64,000 bases of DNA from Sycobia sp. Sy_11 (taxonomy: Eukaryota; Arthropoda; Insecta; Hymenoptera; Epichrysomallidae): the NCBI GenBank assembly GCA_018907035.1, contig JACCIC010000002.1, positions 5,851,001 to 5,915,000 on the forward strand, in the 5' to 3' direction. A model generated the notes under the pieces. That model saw only the letters and a program-made list of their open reading frames with translations. It did not search any database and was not told the origin of the DNA. A program made the translations under genes and the position numbers. The first letter of the stretch is position 1; every line of letters begins with the position of its first letter. This document shows, one piece after another, positions 22,451-34,733 of this stretch.

Positions 22451-24086
22451 CGTGATTTGACCTTGAAAAGTTTGTATTTCTAACATTAAACACGACATTT
22501 ATGCGCGGCTCTTTAAAAAATCAAATTAAAGGTTACGAAACTGCTATAAATGCAAATTATTAATAAAACGTTAATTTATGCAAATTATTTTTGTTAAAAA
22601 AAAGATAAAAATTTGTTTTACCTGCAGCAGATAATTACCCTAGCGCCTGATCTATCAAAAAAAAAAAAAGAAAAAAAAACGAAACGTATCGAAATTTGAA
22701 AGTCAAATAAAACGATTCTTCGTTTTATCGCGTCACTTGCCGCGACATTTCGAAACTATCCGTCCGTTCCACTTTAGCTCCTTAAAATCCTTTTGTTTTT
22801 AAGGATCACGGTTTTGCTTTTGCCTTCGTTGTAATAAACCGATCGAAAATCAAATATTATCTCGTGTATAGGTTTTGTAAGAATCAAAAAAAAGAACAAC
22901 AACAACAAAAAACAAATCTGTACTGGTTCAAAGACTAAACGAAATCTTGCAAATATAATTCCACCTTTGGCGATACTTTGCCAATTGTCTAACTTTGTTT
23001 CCTGGTTTTGCGATAAATCTGTATATTTTTACGTTTTTATAGTAGGCTGTAAAACAATGTGCAAGTTGATTTCGATTAACCAAAAATGAAAGAAAATTTT
23101 TTCGATTAAATATTAATGCGCGCACAAAGTTTTTAAAAATAACTTTATGTTTAGTTGAGTTGTATTGCTTGGAATTGCATAAAATTACACATAAATCGAG
23201 AATTATACGGAAAATCTTCTGTATCTAATTTTATTCATATCGCTCTATAGTATAACTAGAACTATATCGTTTTTATTTTCTTATTAATAGTATTTTTATA
23301 CGAATGTCTAAGTCTTATCTTCAGAAGCAATATTTTACAAGAATTTCTTTTCTTAAAATAAATTGCGAAGCCGTATTAGAGCGCAAGAAGTATATAAGCG
23401 TATTTATTTTAACAAATAATTTTGAAAGTTGTATTTTGAAAACAATATAATTTTTCATCGAAATGAGATAATCAATATATCTAAGCAGAGAGCAAACTTT
23501 TTAGAACTCGATGCAAATGTCTGCGAATTTTATCAATATATATGCGTGGCCTTTCATGCCTTGGAACAAATTAACGGAATTAAATATTTTCTCTTCGTAA
23601 CTTCGAACGAACAACTTGCCGGAGCAAGGGGTTACTGTGAAATCAATTTTATGAAAGAAACAAAAAATGAATTATGACTTTCCAAAACATAATCGTCGAA
23701 ACGGCCGAATTTTACGAATAACCCCATTGTCGAATGCACATTACTTACGATAAATACGCTTTATAATTACGGAAATCCCGTAAATCGTACGGTTTCGTAT
23801 AATGAGTGCTTTTGCAGAAGCCACGTTACGATTTTCAGCTGCGGAGATTTATCCAATTGCAATATTAACAGCGCTCCGTATATCTATAACACGGCAGTGG
23901 CATCGTCATTCGTTTTAACATTAGACGGCATATAATAATTGCAATACATTGCAATTCATTATGTCGTGCAATTGTTAATTTCAACCCTGCTCCTGGAGAA
24001 TGGCTAATATTAAGATTAACGGTTATTCGTAACAACCAATACGGGATGACCAATCCTCAATTACACATAGGTTTTTTGACAATTTC

Positions 24087-24089
<3 letters not shown>

Positions 24090-24134
<45 letters not shown>
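24090..24134. repeat. (AT)n microsatellite
   Basis: About 45 bases of AT. Confidence 0.95.
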
Positions 24135-24136
<2 letters not shown>

Positions 24137-24397
24137 TGCTCTTTGCCATGACACAGATACATGTTTTTTTCTTCTTGTTGTTTTTCTTGTTGTTGTATTT
24201 TTTTTTCGGCTCGCGAGTAAATAAAATTCTATTTCTGAACTACATTATAGAGCCGAGGTGTGAATTAAGTGAATACATTATTATTGCGATTGCCGGGACA
24301 CGTTCGTTCAACAGAACTAGTCTATTCGTGTTTCTTAATTATGAAAGAAAGAAAAAAGAAAAGAACCAGTAAAGTACAGCTAGACAAGTAACGCCAG

Positions 24398-24401
<4 letters not shown>

Positions 24402-24457
<56 letters not shown>
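24402..24457. repeat. (AT)n microsatellite
   Basis: About 56 bases of AT. Confidence 0.95.
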
Positions 24458-24460
<3 letters not shown>

Positions 24461-25524
24461 GTAACTGATAACACGAAGGACCAGTTTAAATTTCTCGTGG
24501 ATAAGAATTTACTTTGAACTTTTTAAGAAAGCGAAGGTTTACAAAAATTTCTCGTGGAAAAATACATTTTTTAATAGACCTGTTGTTACGTAACGAATTT
24601 AAATACACAACCAATTGATCCTTACACGAGTGTAGTTTATCGTCCAAAACAGGCGAGAATGGCTTACGCGCACACCTGTTCCGCGTTACTTTTTTTTTTT
24701 TTTTAGAGAGAGAGAGAGAGAGAAAGAGGACAAACGTTCCGAGAAGTTCAGTTCCAAGAAATTGGGGAATAATAGCTTGCGGCGCGTACGTATGCATACA
24801 CACACGCGCGTACACACGCGCATAGCAATGAGCTACGAATTTGCCAATAAATCATCAGAGACAGACGTTCGGCGATTCTCGAATATTCAATGAGGTTTGA
24901 TTTATTTTCTGCATTTCTATGAGAAGTTTAATGTGTCGCGCGGAGAAATGAAAGAAATCGCGGGGTTTTCCTCCCCATCATATAGTTTGTTTATGAAAAC
25001 ACGAACAGCGTCACGTGAAACTTCAGAAGAATTAATTTTATAACGTGTTAATAGTCAAAAAAAAAAAAATTCTTTTTCTTTCTTTTTAGGTATATTATGG
25101 GGAAAAACCGGTAGACATTGTATAGCGAGCTTGTAAATCGTAATGCAAAATCGTTTATTAATACGAAAATATTGCTCTATAGTAACGAAATACAAATCTT
25201 TTTCTGCGAACGTCGACGGCGACATTGGATGAAATAATCCAACGTTAATTTTACCGCGAGATGTATACGCATCGGTTGAAGAGAAGTTTTAAAAAATTTT
25301 CGAACAATTGTCAAAATATGTCGAGTACCGTCGATTTTTTCCAATTCCGATGTATATATACACAGTTCAGCTTGCGCATTAGGCGTTCGACGCAGAGGGG
25401 AGCATTTTCGGAATTATGAATAATTTATGGTCTGACCAACGAATGAATTGTCTCCTATCTCGCGTAGAGGCGTAGCAGTAAAGCTGAAAATTGGCGTAAT
25501 GCGCTTGAAATTTCATCAACCGTA

Positions 25525-25531
<7 letters not shown>

Positions 25532-25565
<34 letters not shown>
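25532..25565. repeat. (AT)n microsatellite
   Basis: About 34 bases of AT. Confidence 0.95.
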
Positions 25566-25567
<2 letters not shown>

Positions 25568-26698
25568 TATATATTGGCCCGGAAAATTTTATCTCGGATT
25601 GCAAAAGACGATAAAGAGTTATTAGAGTCTGCGGAATACAATGACAATTGTATATCATTCGTACGGCGAAGGGGAAGAAAGAATTATGGCAAGCTTAGGC
25701 TTCGATTTGAGACTGGTATTTCGATTAATTGACATGATTGAAAATTCAACAATGTTTATACGAATAAAATATCATTAAATAATGTTAAAAATTAACGTGG
25801 AATTTCCATGGTCTTTTGTTAATGCGTTAATGAACGAATTATATTCATATAATTCAAAGAAAATGTTTAAGCGAGTGAAATAAGAGTCTAAAACTAACAT
25901 AAAAGCCTAGCCAACCGTAAAAAGCCGTTCGAAGATGAAAGAAATATATATATTGCTTTTAAAAATAAACTACGTTTGTCGCAGTTATTGAATAGGTTTT
26001 TTTTATTCGTAGGTTATGTGCTCTTATACATAACTGACCCTTACTTAAACGCCAGTGAGTTACGATTGTTCGGCGGAACAGTGTCGTCTCGTTATCAAAA
26101 TTACACGGGGCCCGAATTGCTTTTCCAAAGCTGATCTAAAAAAATCTAGGATTAAGCTGATTTTTCCCTAACGAGGACCAACGTCAAATTGCCGAGGAAA
26201 ACGGATATTCAATTAGATAGTGACCCGATTCGCCGGACCATCGGACCAACGTCATTTTACAGTCCACAATAAGTGGGCGCTAGTCGCAACGTAACAGATT
26301 CTTAGAAGAATTTGGATACTGATCTTTTACAATCGAAATCCGTACCGTAACGACGGGGTGGCATTTTTGTCAAGTACGTTACTGAAATCAATCGAGTATT
26401 ACGAAATTTCAAGTACAGGATTTTTTTAGAGTTAAAATTGTAAAACTGGCTGGTATAAATGAATGTCAATTTTTTTCACAACATAATCATTAAAAATTAG
26501 GAAATCAGTATTTTATTTATTATACCACTATTTTATTAAATTGAATGAAAATTTTTAATAACAAAAAGTACGCGTATATTTTATTATCATTGATTATCAT
26601 TTATATTAATTTCAATTCATTAACTAATTTATTATTGATTCAGTATTGTACTATTAAATAAATTTAAACACTAGATTGTATGTATATACATACGGTAT

Positions 26699-26701
<3 letters not shown>

Positions 26702-26748
<47 letters not shown>
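26702..26748. repeat. (AT)n microsatellite
   Basis: About 47 bases of AT. Confidence 0.95.
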
Positions 26749-26750
<2 letters not shown>

Positions 26751-27090
26751 ACATACATATAGATAATGGAAAATATCGAAAGATTGAAGCGCTCCAATGC
26801 AAAAGCTGCACCTCAGGCCAGAAGACCCGTGGACGCGCGAGTGCGCGTGTACGCGCTTGCATATATTTCGCTTACATGCGTGCGTGAACAAGTATGAGTG
26901 TCTACGCTTTCGGAGCGACTGCCTATATATATATATATATATATATATCCACACGGTTTTGTAATAAATATATACGCTGTGGGATATAAAATAGCCCGTT
27001 CGCGAGAGGTGGGGTGGGCGGGCGGGGAAGGGAAGGGGTCGACCTTGCCCCGCAACTGCGGCTCCGCGTGTACGCTTGTTGCCAAGCTAC

Positions 27091-27092
<2 letters not shown>

Positions 27093-27151
<59 letters not shown>
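27093..27151. repeat. (AT)n microsatellite
   Basis: About 59 bases of TA. Confidence 0.95.
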
Positions 27152-27153
<2 letters not shown>

Positions 27154-27321
27154 TTCACCTACACTCCTGTGTCTATGCTCTGTATACGCGCTGTTTTGTG
27201 TATGTGTGCAATGTGTGCGCGCGTGCGTGTACATATTATTATGAGATTGTGTTGCACTTTTATATGTATATATTGGATGAGAGACTGCGCGTACGCATAC
27301 GAGCCGCGCGTAGGTGTAAAT

Positions 27322-27323
<2 letters not shown>

Positions 27324-27379
<56 letters not shown>
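27324..27379. repeat. (AT)n microsatellite
   Basis: About 56 bases of AT. Confidence 0.95.
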
Positions 27380-27381
<2 letters not shown>

Positions 27382-28117
27382 TGTATGTGCACACATCGAA
27401 CGCGTTTTTCCGCGTCTGCCTTGCAATTTATCTATTTGTCCAATTTATTTGTCTATTAATTTACTCTCTATCGTTGTATTACTTCCCTTCTATATTGGCT
27501 ATTATTTCTGTCTTTGTGTATTTATGAATCGATGATACATACTGGGACGCGCGCGCACTCGCACACAGGCGCGCACTTAATTGTACCACTCAGAAATTCA
27601 TACTATGCTCCAAATATGCTAACTTCTTGCATTCACCTTTCATCAATATGGTTCATGAAGTCGTGTGTGCGTGCGTGCAAGCACAGGCGCACACGTACGC
27701 ACCCGCACGTATTGCATATGGAAAAGCTCTCGCTGAATTTTTAAACGTTCAGAGCGCCTGGGTGTTCCGATTTTTCTCTCAAAAATCTAAACCCCGGCGT
27801 TATAATTTATGGATGCGCGCGCGCGCGCGTGTGTGTGTGTGTTATAAAAAGTATAAAATCTCAAATACGTTTGCAAGCTTTCCTTACCAAATATACGAAT
27901 ACACGTGTGTATAATTGAGAAAATAAATTTTCTAACTCCCTCATTCGCTCTCAGTCGAAGTGCCAAAAAACTACTGCATTTATATAAGTTTCGACAAGAA
28001 AGGCGCGTGCATAATTTTTGAAATTCCTGAGTGAATGTCATATATATATAGATGATTTAAACGGATTAAAATCATCCTACACAGTTTTTTCATATCCGCT
28101 CTTATGTAATGCGATGC

Positions 28118-28118
<1 letters not shown>

Positions 28119-28188
<70 letters not shown>
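28119..28188. repeat. (GT)n microsatellite
   Basis: About 35 GT units. Confidence 0.95.
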
Positions 28189-28190
<2 letters not shown>

Positions 28191-28820
28191 TCTCATGGAA
28201 TTTTAACGAATACATTAGCGCGTGTGCATATGTAGACACACACATACGCATACGCATACATACATATACATACACAAATACTAAGAGCATGCGCGCGGCG
28301 GTCATTTTCGGAGATGCTCGCAAGCCTGAACGATGCACACAACTACAAAACTACAACCTCGACCGTCGAGAGAACGAGAGCTACAAGGCTAAAATGGTAG
28401 GAATTTATTTAAATAACAAAAAATAAATTTGCATGTATGCGCGCGCGTATGTGTGTGTGTATGTGCATGTGTAAACTCCATTTATCAATGTTCGAGAAAT
28501 TTTTTTCAGCGTCCGTCATAACTTAAAAAATAAATAGGGGGACGTGTTTATCTCTCTCTCTCTCTCTCTCGCTGTGTGTGTGTGTGTGTGTGTGCGCGCG
28601 CACGAGCCAGACTTTTTCTCTTTTTCTGTATAATTCCACCTTTCTCGTGTATCACGGTGTCGAATTTCTGGAAAGGTTTTTATCGAGTTTTGAATATAAA
28701 AGAAAGAAAAAAAATCAAGCGCCTATAACGTGGCTCATGTATAATAAATTTTGCACATCGTATACCTTGCGTGTGTATATGTAGGATGTGAACGTAAAAA
28801 AAAGACGTACTTGGACGAAC

Positions 28821-28870
<50 letters not shown>

Positions 28871-29434
28871 GAAGAGAAAAACTTTTATCGAATTATGGAA
28901 TATAGCAGTGAGTCATAATATCGCTGATAAATATATTAAATTTATTAAGCGGTCTCTAAATAAATCGTGCAGCAATAAAAGTTGGACAGTTCATTCGGGA
29001 TAATTGTGTTTTCTTCTTCTTCTTCTTCTTCTTCTTCTTTTTCTTACTAATGTCGCACTTTTCTAGCTACAGCCACCGCTACAAAGTATTGTATAAATAT
29101 TGAATAAGAAATTACGCGACTCTCAAATAATTCGTTTTATAATGTAAAACGTATACGGACGTCAATGGTCAAAGCTTCGATTGCACTCGTTTCGAAACGC
29201 TTGCAGCGCGCCGGCTCTGAAGTATTTGGGAACGATTGTCGGGGAATTTCGATCTCGAGCTGCGCGTCGATGCTCCCGCTTACGCGCCGTTCGAGACAAG
29301 CGGCCGCGCAAGAGCTCACAATGCATACGGATCGTGAATTCTGCTGCCGATAAAGATGCGCGTATGCTTAAGACGCATCGGGATTAAATTTACCAATTTC
29401 TCAGATGCGTCGAGGTGCACAGGTTATTAAATAT

Positions 29435-29437
<3 letters not shown>

Positions 29438-29487
<50 letters not shown>
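29438..29487. repeat. (AT)n microsatellite
   Basis: About 50 bases of AT. Confidence 0.95.
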
Positions 29488-29489
<2 letters not shown>

Positions 29490-30228
29490 TACCGCAAGTG
29501 TTTTGGGCCGATCCTCAATTATATTCGTATCCGGAATTTCGAAATATGGGATATAAATTAGTATTGTTTAGAGAATTTACAAAACATAAACTGATAAATA
29601 CGGGTAATTTAATATGCAATTATATCTTGAACTTAATGTAGATGATTCAAGGCACATTATGAATTTTCCTATAAATCTACATCCAAAAAATACTTTACTA
29701 TCTGTATTAATTTCTTTGTAACATCATTATTTTATTTCATTCAATTAAAGAAAAAGTCATTATAACTTTCAAGTATCAAAAAATCATCTTTGTATTTGAA
29801 ATGATAATCATAAATTCAATATAGAAATGTCGGATTTAAGATACGTTAAAAAAATATATATATATATACTTACGTCGATTGATGTACGTACAATTCAATT
29901 ATAATCGCTACGTTCCTTAAATAGTCAAAGTTATTTTAATGGCTTGCATTACTCCATTACCGAGTTATTGACTACTTAAGTATAGATATTTATGAGAATG
30001 GTACGGAATATTGAGTTTTATTACAAACAAAAAAGAAGGAAAAAACGACGGTATTGTTGAATCCAGAGTTCGAAATCAGAAATACTTCGCATTATTTAAA
30101 CTTTCGTCAACATTTTGCCTTAACCGTCGCGGCGATCGATATTTCCACAAGCCGGAAAAAAAAATCCCCCACCCGTTTCTAACGCCACTACGTAAAAACA
30201 GAGACCTTATATATAAATAGTGCATTGC

Positions 30229-30281
30229 GGGCTGGCTGAAATATTTCACGTCTATAAGCACGCGCGACGTGACACCAGCCC
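30229..30281 (+). other. Two-part inverted repeat (hairpin)
   Basis: GGGCTGG (30229) pairs with CCAGCCC (30275). Nested inside, TCACGTC (30246) pairs with GACGTGA (30266) around a 13-base loop. It could fold as RNA or be chance. Confidence 0.35.
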
Positions 30282-30843
30282 TCAAGGTGGCAGGCTAGAA
30301 AAGTTTTCGCCTCCATTGAGAAAGTATAAATCGCGACAGATTGTGTATGTATGCGTATATTTATTGTCTAAGTATAATTGCAATGGTGTCAGGAACGATA
30401 ACTTCCAGGTTTTTCTATGTTGGTGGCGCTCTAGTAGAATGCCCACGAAACCTGCAATGGCTGATCTAACATCTAACGAAACTTCTTTGCAAAAGTCAAC
30501 AATATCATTGACGAGGGTGTATAGAAAAGCATCATGTCCCTTTAATCTCAGTTTGTTTATTCATGAGTTTAATTCTATTCTCATTTAAACTTAAATTTTC
30601 CCTGTCAATTTGAATTCCGGTTAATGCGCGAATGAACCAAATGAAAAAGTTACCAAGGGAAAAATATAACAATAATAATACAATAGACAAGTTTACAGTA
30701 CGATATTACGCAATGGAAAACTGAACCTTCTTTCGAATTTATTTTTAATTGATAACTTACGACGAAATAAGAAATTTTGTAATAGATTTTTTACCGTTTT
30801 GCGCATTTTTCCTGTAAATAATTTTTTTAGGAACCGAAAAATA

Positions 30844-31253
30844 CAGCTCTAAATTTGAATCCCTATGCTGACGTCGTGCGCTATGACCATGTCAGTGGAC
30901 CAAAAAGTAGTTGCTGGGCGTATTTCAATATAGGTATTATGACCATTATGACAATGACAAGACATTGTTTGGCACAAGGCGAGCTATAAGTTCATACACC
31001 TCGAATCTCGATTTATGCATAGCTGCATGTGCTTCCGGCCGAGTGCTCGATAATAATAAATCAAGGTTTATTAACTTATAGCATGTATTTAATATCCACA
31101 TATAATTGTATTTAAATTATATTTAAATCCTCACACAACGTATTTTCACGTTGTCGTAATGGTCATAATAACTATATTAAAATCAGTTGAAATACTATTT
31201 GGTCCGCTGACGTCATTATAGCGCGAAACGAGATATTCGAATTCAGCGTTAGA
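30844..31253. mobile_element. TIR element family A, copy 1
   Basis: The two ends are long imperfect inverted repeats of about 110 bases. Both arms carry TTTGAAT or TTCGAAT, a GCGCTATNATG part, TGACGTCAG or TGTCAGTGGACC, and TATTATGACCATTA. The copy at 53,176-53,590 has the same ends. The interior is AT-rich and non-coding, so this is a MITE-like, non-autonomous element. Similarity seems to extend about 70 bases outside both ends, so the true borders may be wider. Confidence 0.7.
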
Positions 31254-32170
31254 TTTTTTCGTATGATTTAACTCTATTTTTATTTAAATTATTGAAAAAT
31301 AATTGTTGTGTTCAAATAATATTTGGCTAAGTTAAGTTCCCTATTACACTGTCAGTCCTTTCAATCTTTCACTGAAAATTTTTATGAAAAATCCGTTGTT
31401 CAATAATTGTCCTATTATATAATCATTAGGCAATTATTTGTAACAATAAATATGTCGATTTAATCAATAATGAGATAGTAAATCTACATATCAGAATTTT
31501 TATAATTATAGCTAGATATAGCATAACAATTCAATGTATGTCATTATCTTAATTTAAATTACTAAATATATTATAAAAATTATAACCTACACAAATGAAA
31601 TAATAGAAGATAATAGTACATTGATTCATCTAGCCAACTCTTATCGTGTCTTTTCACAATCCATCCATTATTATTTAAGGGGATGCATCACCTTTAAATT
31701 ACACAATAAAAAAGCATTTGCAATACTTTATAAAAATTATATCTAAAACTAATCTTTTCTAAAATAAGTAGGTAAAATGATAAAAGTTTGTTATCAAGTA
31801 AATATTATCTTGTTTCTCACCAATGGGAAAGTAGCAAGGAATATTTTTCTCACCATTAGGAGACTAATGTATTGCGTTCAGCAGTGCTAAAGTTTGGCGG
31901 TAAGGAATGAATTTACGTTGTTGGAAGAACCAAGGTTAAAGCAAACCAGCGGTCGTTGGAAAGCTAGTGGACGAGGGCTTTATCTATATTTTACAAATCA
32001 GGGATGTGGGACATTTACTTGGCTAAGACCAAAAAATTGTAATATTTACAGATTATCAAAAAATGTATTTTCAGTGCATTATTACCTATAATTTGAGAGC
32101 TTTCTACGTACAAAATCCAAGTTCAAATAAATTAAAATTTGAGGATATTGTTAAATACACCTGTTTAATT

Positions 32171-32219
<49 letters not shown>

Positions 32220-33840
32220 TATATATTATATAAAACATCAGCGGATGATTTCTTGATTACTAAGCAGTTAATCCATATGTAAATTGCATAGACAGCGAAT
32301 TTTCGGTCGAAAAGTCGGCGTTCTCATGCACGTAACATGCAGTTTATTAAACAATGGGACTCGTTGCGTCGCTGTCGAATCTTGTGCGCGCGAAAATGAA
32401 ATGCACGAGGCGAGGAATGGGGGGAGGGGGGGGCGGTCGCGCATATACACGTTTTGTCACCAGGAGGATTCTCGGGGAATGCGTGATCTTTGTTATTCAA
32501 CAGTGTTTGCCGTGTTCCCGAATATATGAGGGGGCGGCAGGAGGGGGTAACAGGTGCTTTTCTTTTGCAGGAAGGAAATATTATTATATATTGTATGTAT
32601 GAGTTGAATAATAAAGCGTGCGCAAAGGCAGGTTCGTGACTTCTCTCTTTATCTCACTCACTCTCTCTCTCTCTTTCTTTTTCTACTGCTTCTTTTTCTT
32701 TTTTATTTAAAACACAGTAAATGAGACGCATTAGCTTCGAAAACAGCGGCTTACTTGTATACAAAACTGTTCGGAGAGTTCCAGAGCTTGTGTGTGTGTT
32801 AAAAGGAGTTAAAAATATACTTGTAATGAGTTTAATAGCCGTGAAAAAAATATACATTCGCACAATTAAGTTGTTGTATCTCGTGCTGTACAAAACATTT
32901 TTTCGAATGCGCCTATATTTTCATAGCAACAAGGCTGAAATTCATAATAATGTTTGCCTTTTTAATAATAAACTCGCTACGATGATTTACAGAATTCGTA
33001 TATTTATTGTTAAAAATTTAACTCAAATATACAATTTGTTTTAAAAAAAAAAATTTTATACATATTGAATGCAGATATCGAAGTAGTATTTGTACAGTAA
33101 ACTTAAGTGCATCTTAAGATGGACTTTCATCTTGTTATTAACTTCAGCTTTTGTAACTATGTATACTAGTAATTATATAGGGTCGTAATGCAAGCATGGG
33201 AATCGGGAAAAATCTCGCTAAATATATATTTTCCGATAAGACGAAATGTAGAGAAAATTATATGATTCTAAGTCTTAAATCACTATGTACCTTTCCGTGT
33301 ACCATATACGGTGCAGTATTTAAAATTTTGACCGTTCAGCCTTGAATTCATAACCAACGACCTCATGAATCTCCGGATAAAATGTTTCATGACAATTGGT
33401 TAACTTTGAAATATTCCATTTGCTATTTTAACGTGTTTAACGTAGTCAAGGTCGTTCTATTATCCAGAGTGAAAATGGGCGAAGAGATTTCCGTGCAAAA
33501 AAAAAAATTATTTTGCTCCCTAAATGATCACATATAGTTGCTGCACCAGTGGTCATGTATGTAAATTGGTAACTAAATTGCATCTATAATTGTATACTGT
33601 ACCATAAGCTATCAATGAATATGTACTTGATTCGGGGTAATCGGTGACTGTTTCACGTAGGATAAAAATGGACCATAGAATTTGCATCAAGAATTTGTTT
33701 TTATTGAGCCGGATCTTAACCTTTCGAGTTCTATAGCTATTTGATAAATGGACTGGAGACCATTGAGGATGACAAGATAGATTTGAATACTTAATAATAA
33801 GTTCAAAAAAACGAAAAACCATGACAAGTTTAATCAAATG
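31254..33840. other. Non-coding AT-rich stretch
   Basis: Contains (AT)n at 32174-32212 and a G-rich run near 32405. A 65-codon frame at 31894-32091 has no recognised product. No gene seen. Confidence 0.55.
32174..32231. repeat. (AT)n microsatellite, interrupted
   Basis: AT run to 32212, then further TA units to about 32231. Confidence 0.9.
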
Positions 33841-34548
33841 TTAAGCTTTGGCTCACTGTGTTTTTCAATTTTTAACGATGTAATGTTGTATAAACGTTCA
33901 CTTTTACGTGCTAATTTTCCATAATTACTATGAAGCAATTGAAAAAAAAAAGAACTACCAATTTTCCGGTAAAATACGTCCTAGCCCCATGACCATGGGT
34001 TGGCCTCAATGATCGTTCGTCAGTTTTTGGCCAAACACGAGAGCACTTTTATGTCGCAAACATCTCATTCAACGTACGTGGCATCCTGCAACGTATTTCT
34101 ATGGCCGGGAGACGTTTTCACCGCATCAGTTCCAGTTCATCATTCGAAAGCAATTGGAATGCCGTGTGGAAAAATAGTAAGCTGCGAAAAGTGCTCGGAA
34201 GAGATTATAAAAAGCTCTGGCCTAAGCGCATTATGTACGCAGCGATTACTTTGAAGGGGACAAACGTGACATGTCGGAAAGAACGGTCTCATTGTCAAAT
34301 TATCGGTTTATTTATTTTTATCAAAAAATTCCACCGATGTTGGACTATGAAGGATACATAATGCCATTGAATACCTCTATCAATTTTCAATGGTCTGGGG
34401 TAAAGCTAAATCGGGCGAGCGTAGATGAGGATAAATTAAAACGAGCGTCTTTTTCCACCTATTCGCCGATGCTTTTGATACAACGTTTAGCAAACAATAA
34501 TGTTGATTAAACGGCACACTTATTAATTCAATTAAAGCCAAAGCTTAA
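33841..34548. other. 13-bp perfect inverted repeats flanking the mariner fragment
   Basis: TTAAGCTTTGGCT at 33841-33853 and its exact reverse complement at 34536-34548. They could be the ends of a host element into which the mariner inserted, or chance. They do not look like mariner ends. Confidence 0.3.
33990..34335 (+). mobile_element. Mariner transposase C-terminal fragment, frameshifted
   Basis: Read on the plus strand across at least two frame changes, this encodes SMIVRQFLAKHEST, then a degraded Y.ASCNVFLWP (mariner: YSPDLAPCDFFLFP), then GRRF, then RDYKKLWPKRIM and DYFEGDK (mariner end: DWKKLWHKCI.GDYFEGD). The sequence after it, a T-rich stretch with ATCAAAAAATTCC, is like a mariner 3' end. 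The N-terminal half, including the first two catalytic aspartates, is absent. It is an old, dead copy. Confidence 0.75.
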
Positions 34549-34675
34549 AACGAAACAACAAGTGGATCATCACTCCTCCCCTTCCCCCATTCCGATTTCT
34601 ACGTGGCGCCTTGAGTTTGGCAAAGCAAATCGTCTCGGAAACACGCCGGAGTGCTTATCTAAGCCAGGCTAGAGT

Positions 34676-34733
<58 letters not shown>

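Larger units (their letters stand above)
22451..26650. other. Non-coding AT-rich stretch
   Basis: Contains (AT)n at 24090-24134, 24402-24457 and 25532-25565. The sequence GGACCAACGTCA occurs twice (26175-26186 and 26243-26254). Short open frames have no recognisable product. No gene seen. Confidence 0.6.
26651..28600. other. Microsatellite-dense stretch with alternating CG/TG tracts
   Basis: AT runs at 26702-26748, 26924-26948, 27093-27151 and 27324-27379; a GT run at 28119-28188; alternating CG/TG tracts at about 27812-27842 and 28578-28602. Spacers are CpG-rich. The many overlapping open frames are repeat artefacts. Confidence 0.6.
28601..30843. other. Non-coding stretch
   Basis: Contains (GA)n at about 28825-28871, a TTC repeat near 29010-29040 and (AT)n at 29438-29487. 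A two-part hairpin lies at 30229-30281. The 122-codon frame at 30220-30588 has no family signature. Confidence 0.55.

Noticed and set aside
26664..27459. Frames of up to 167 codons
   Set aside because: They are built from four AT microsatellites and have no sequence of protein character between them.
30220..30588. 122-codon plus-strand frame beginning MHCGLAEIF
   Set aside because: No family signature; it overlaps a hairpin and has no supporting splice or start context. Left as non-coding.
34000..34510. Three short plus-strand frames as separate small genes
   Set aside because: Taken together, their first parts are one frameshifted mariner transposase end; the last frame lies after the mariner end and matches nothing.
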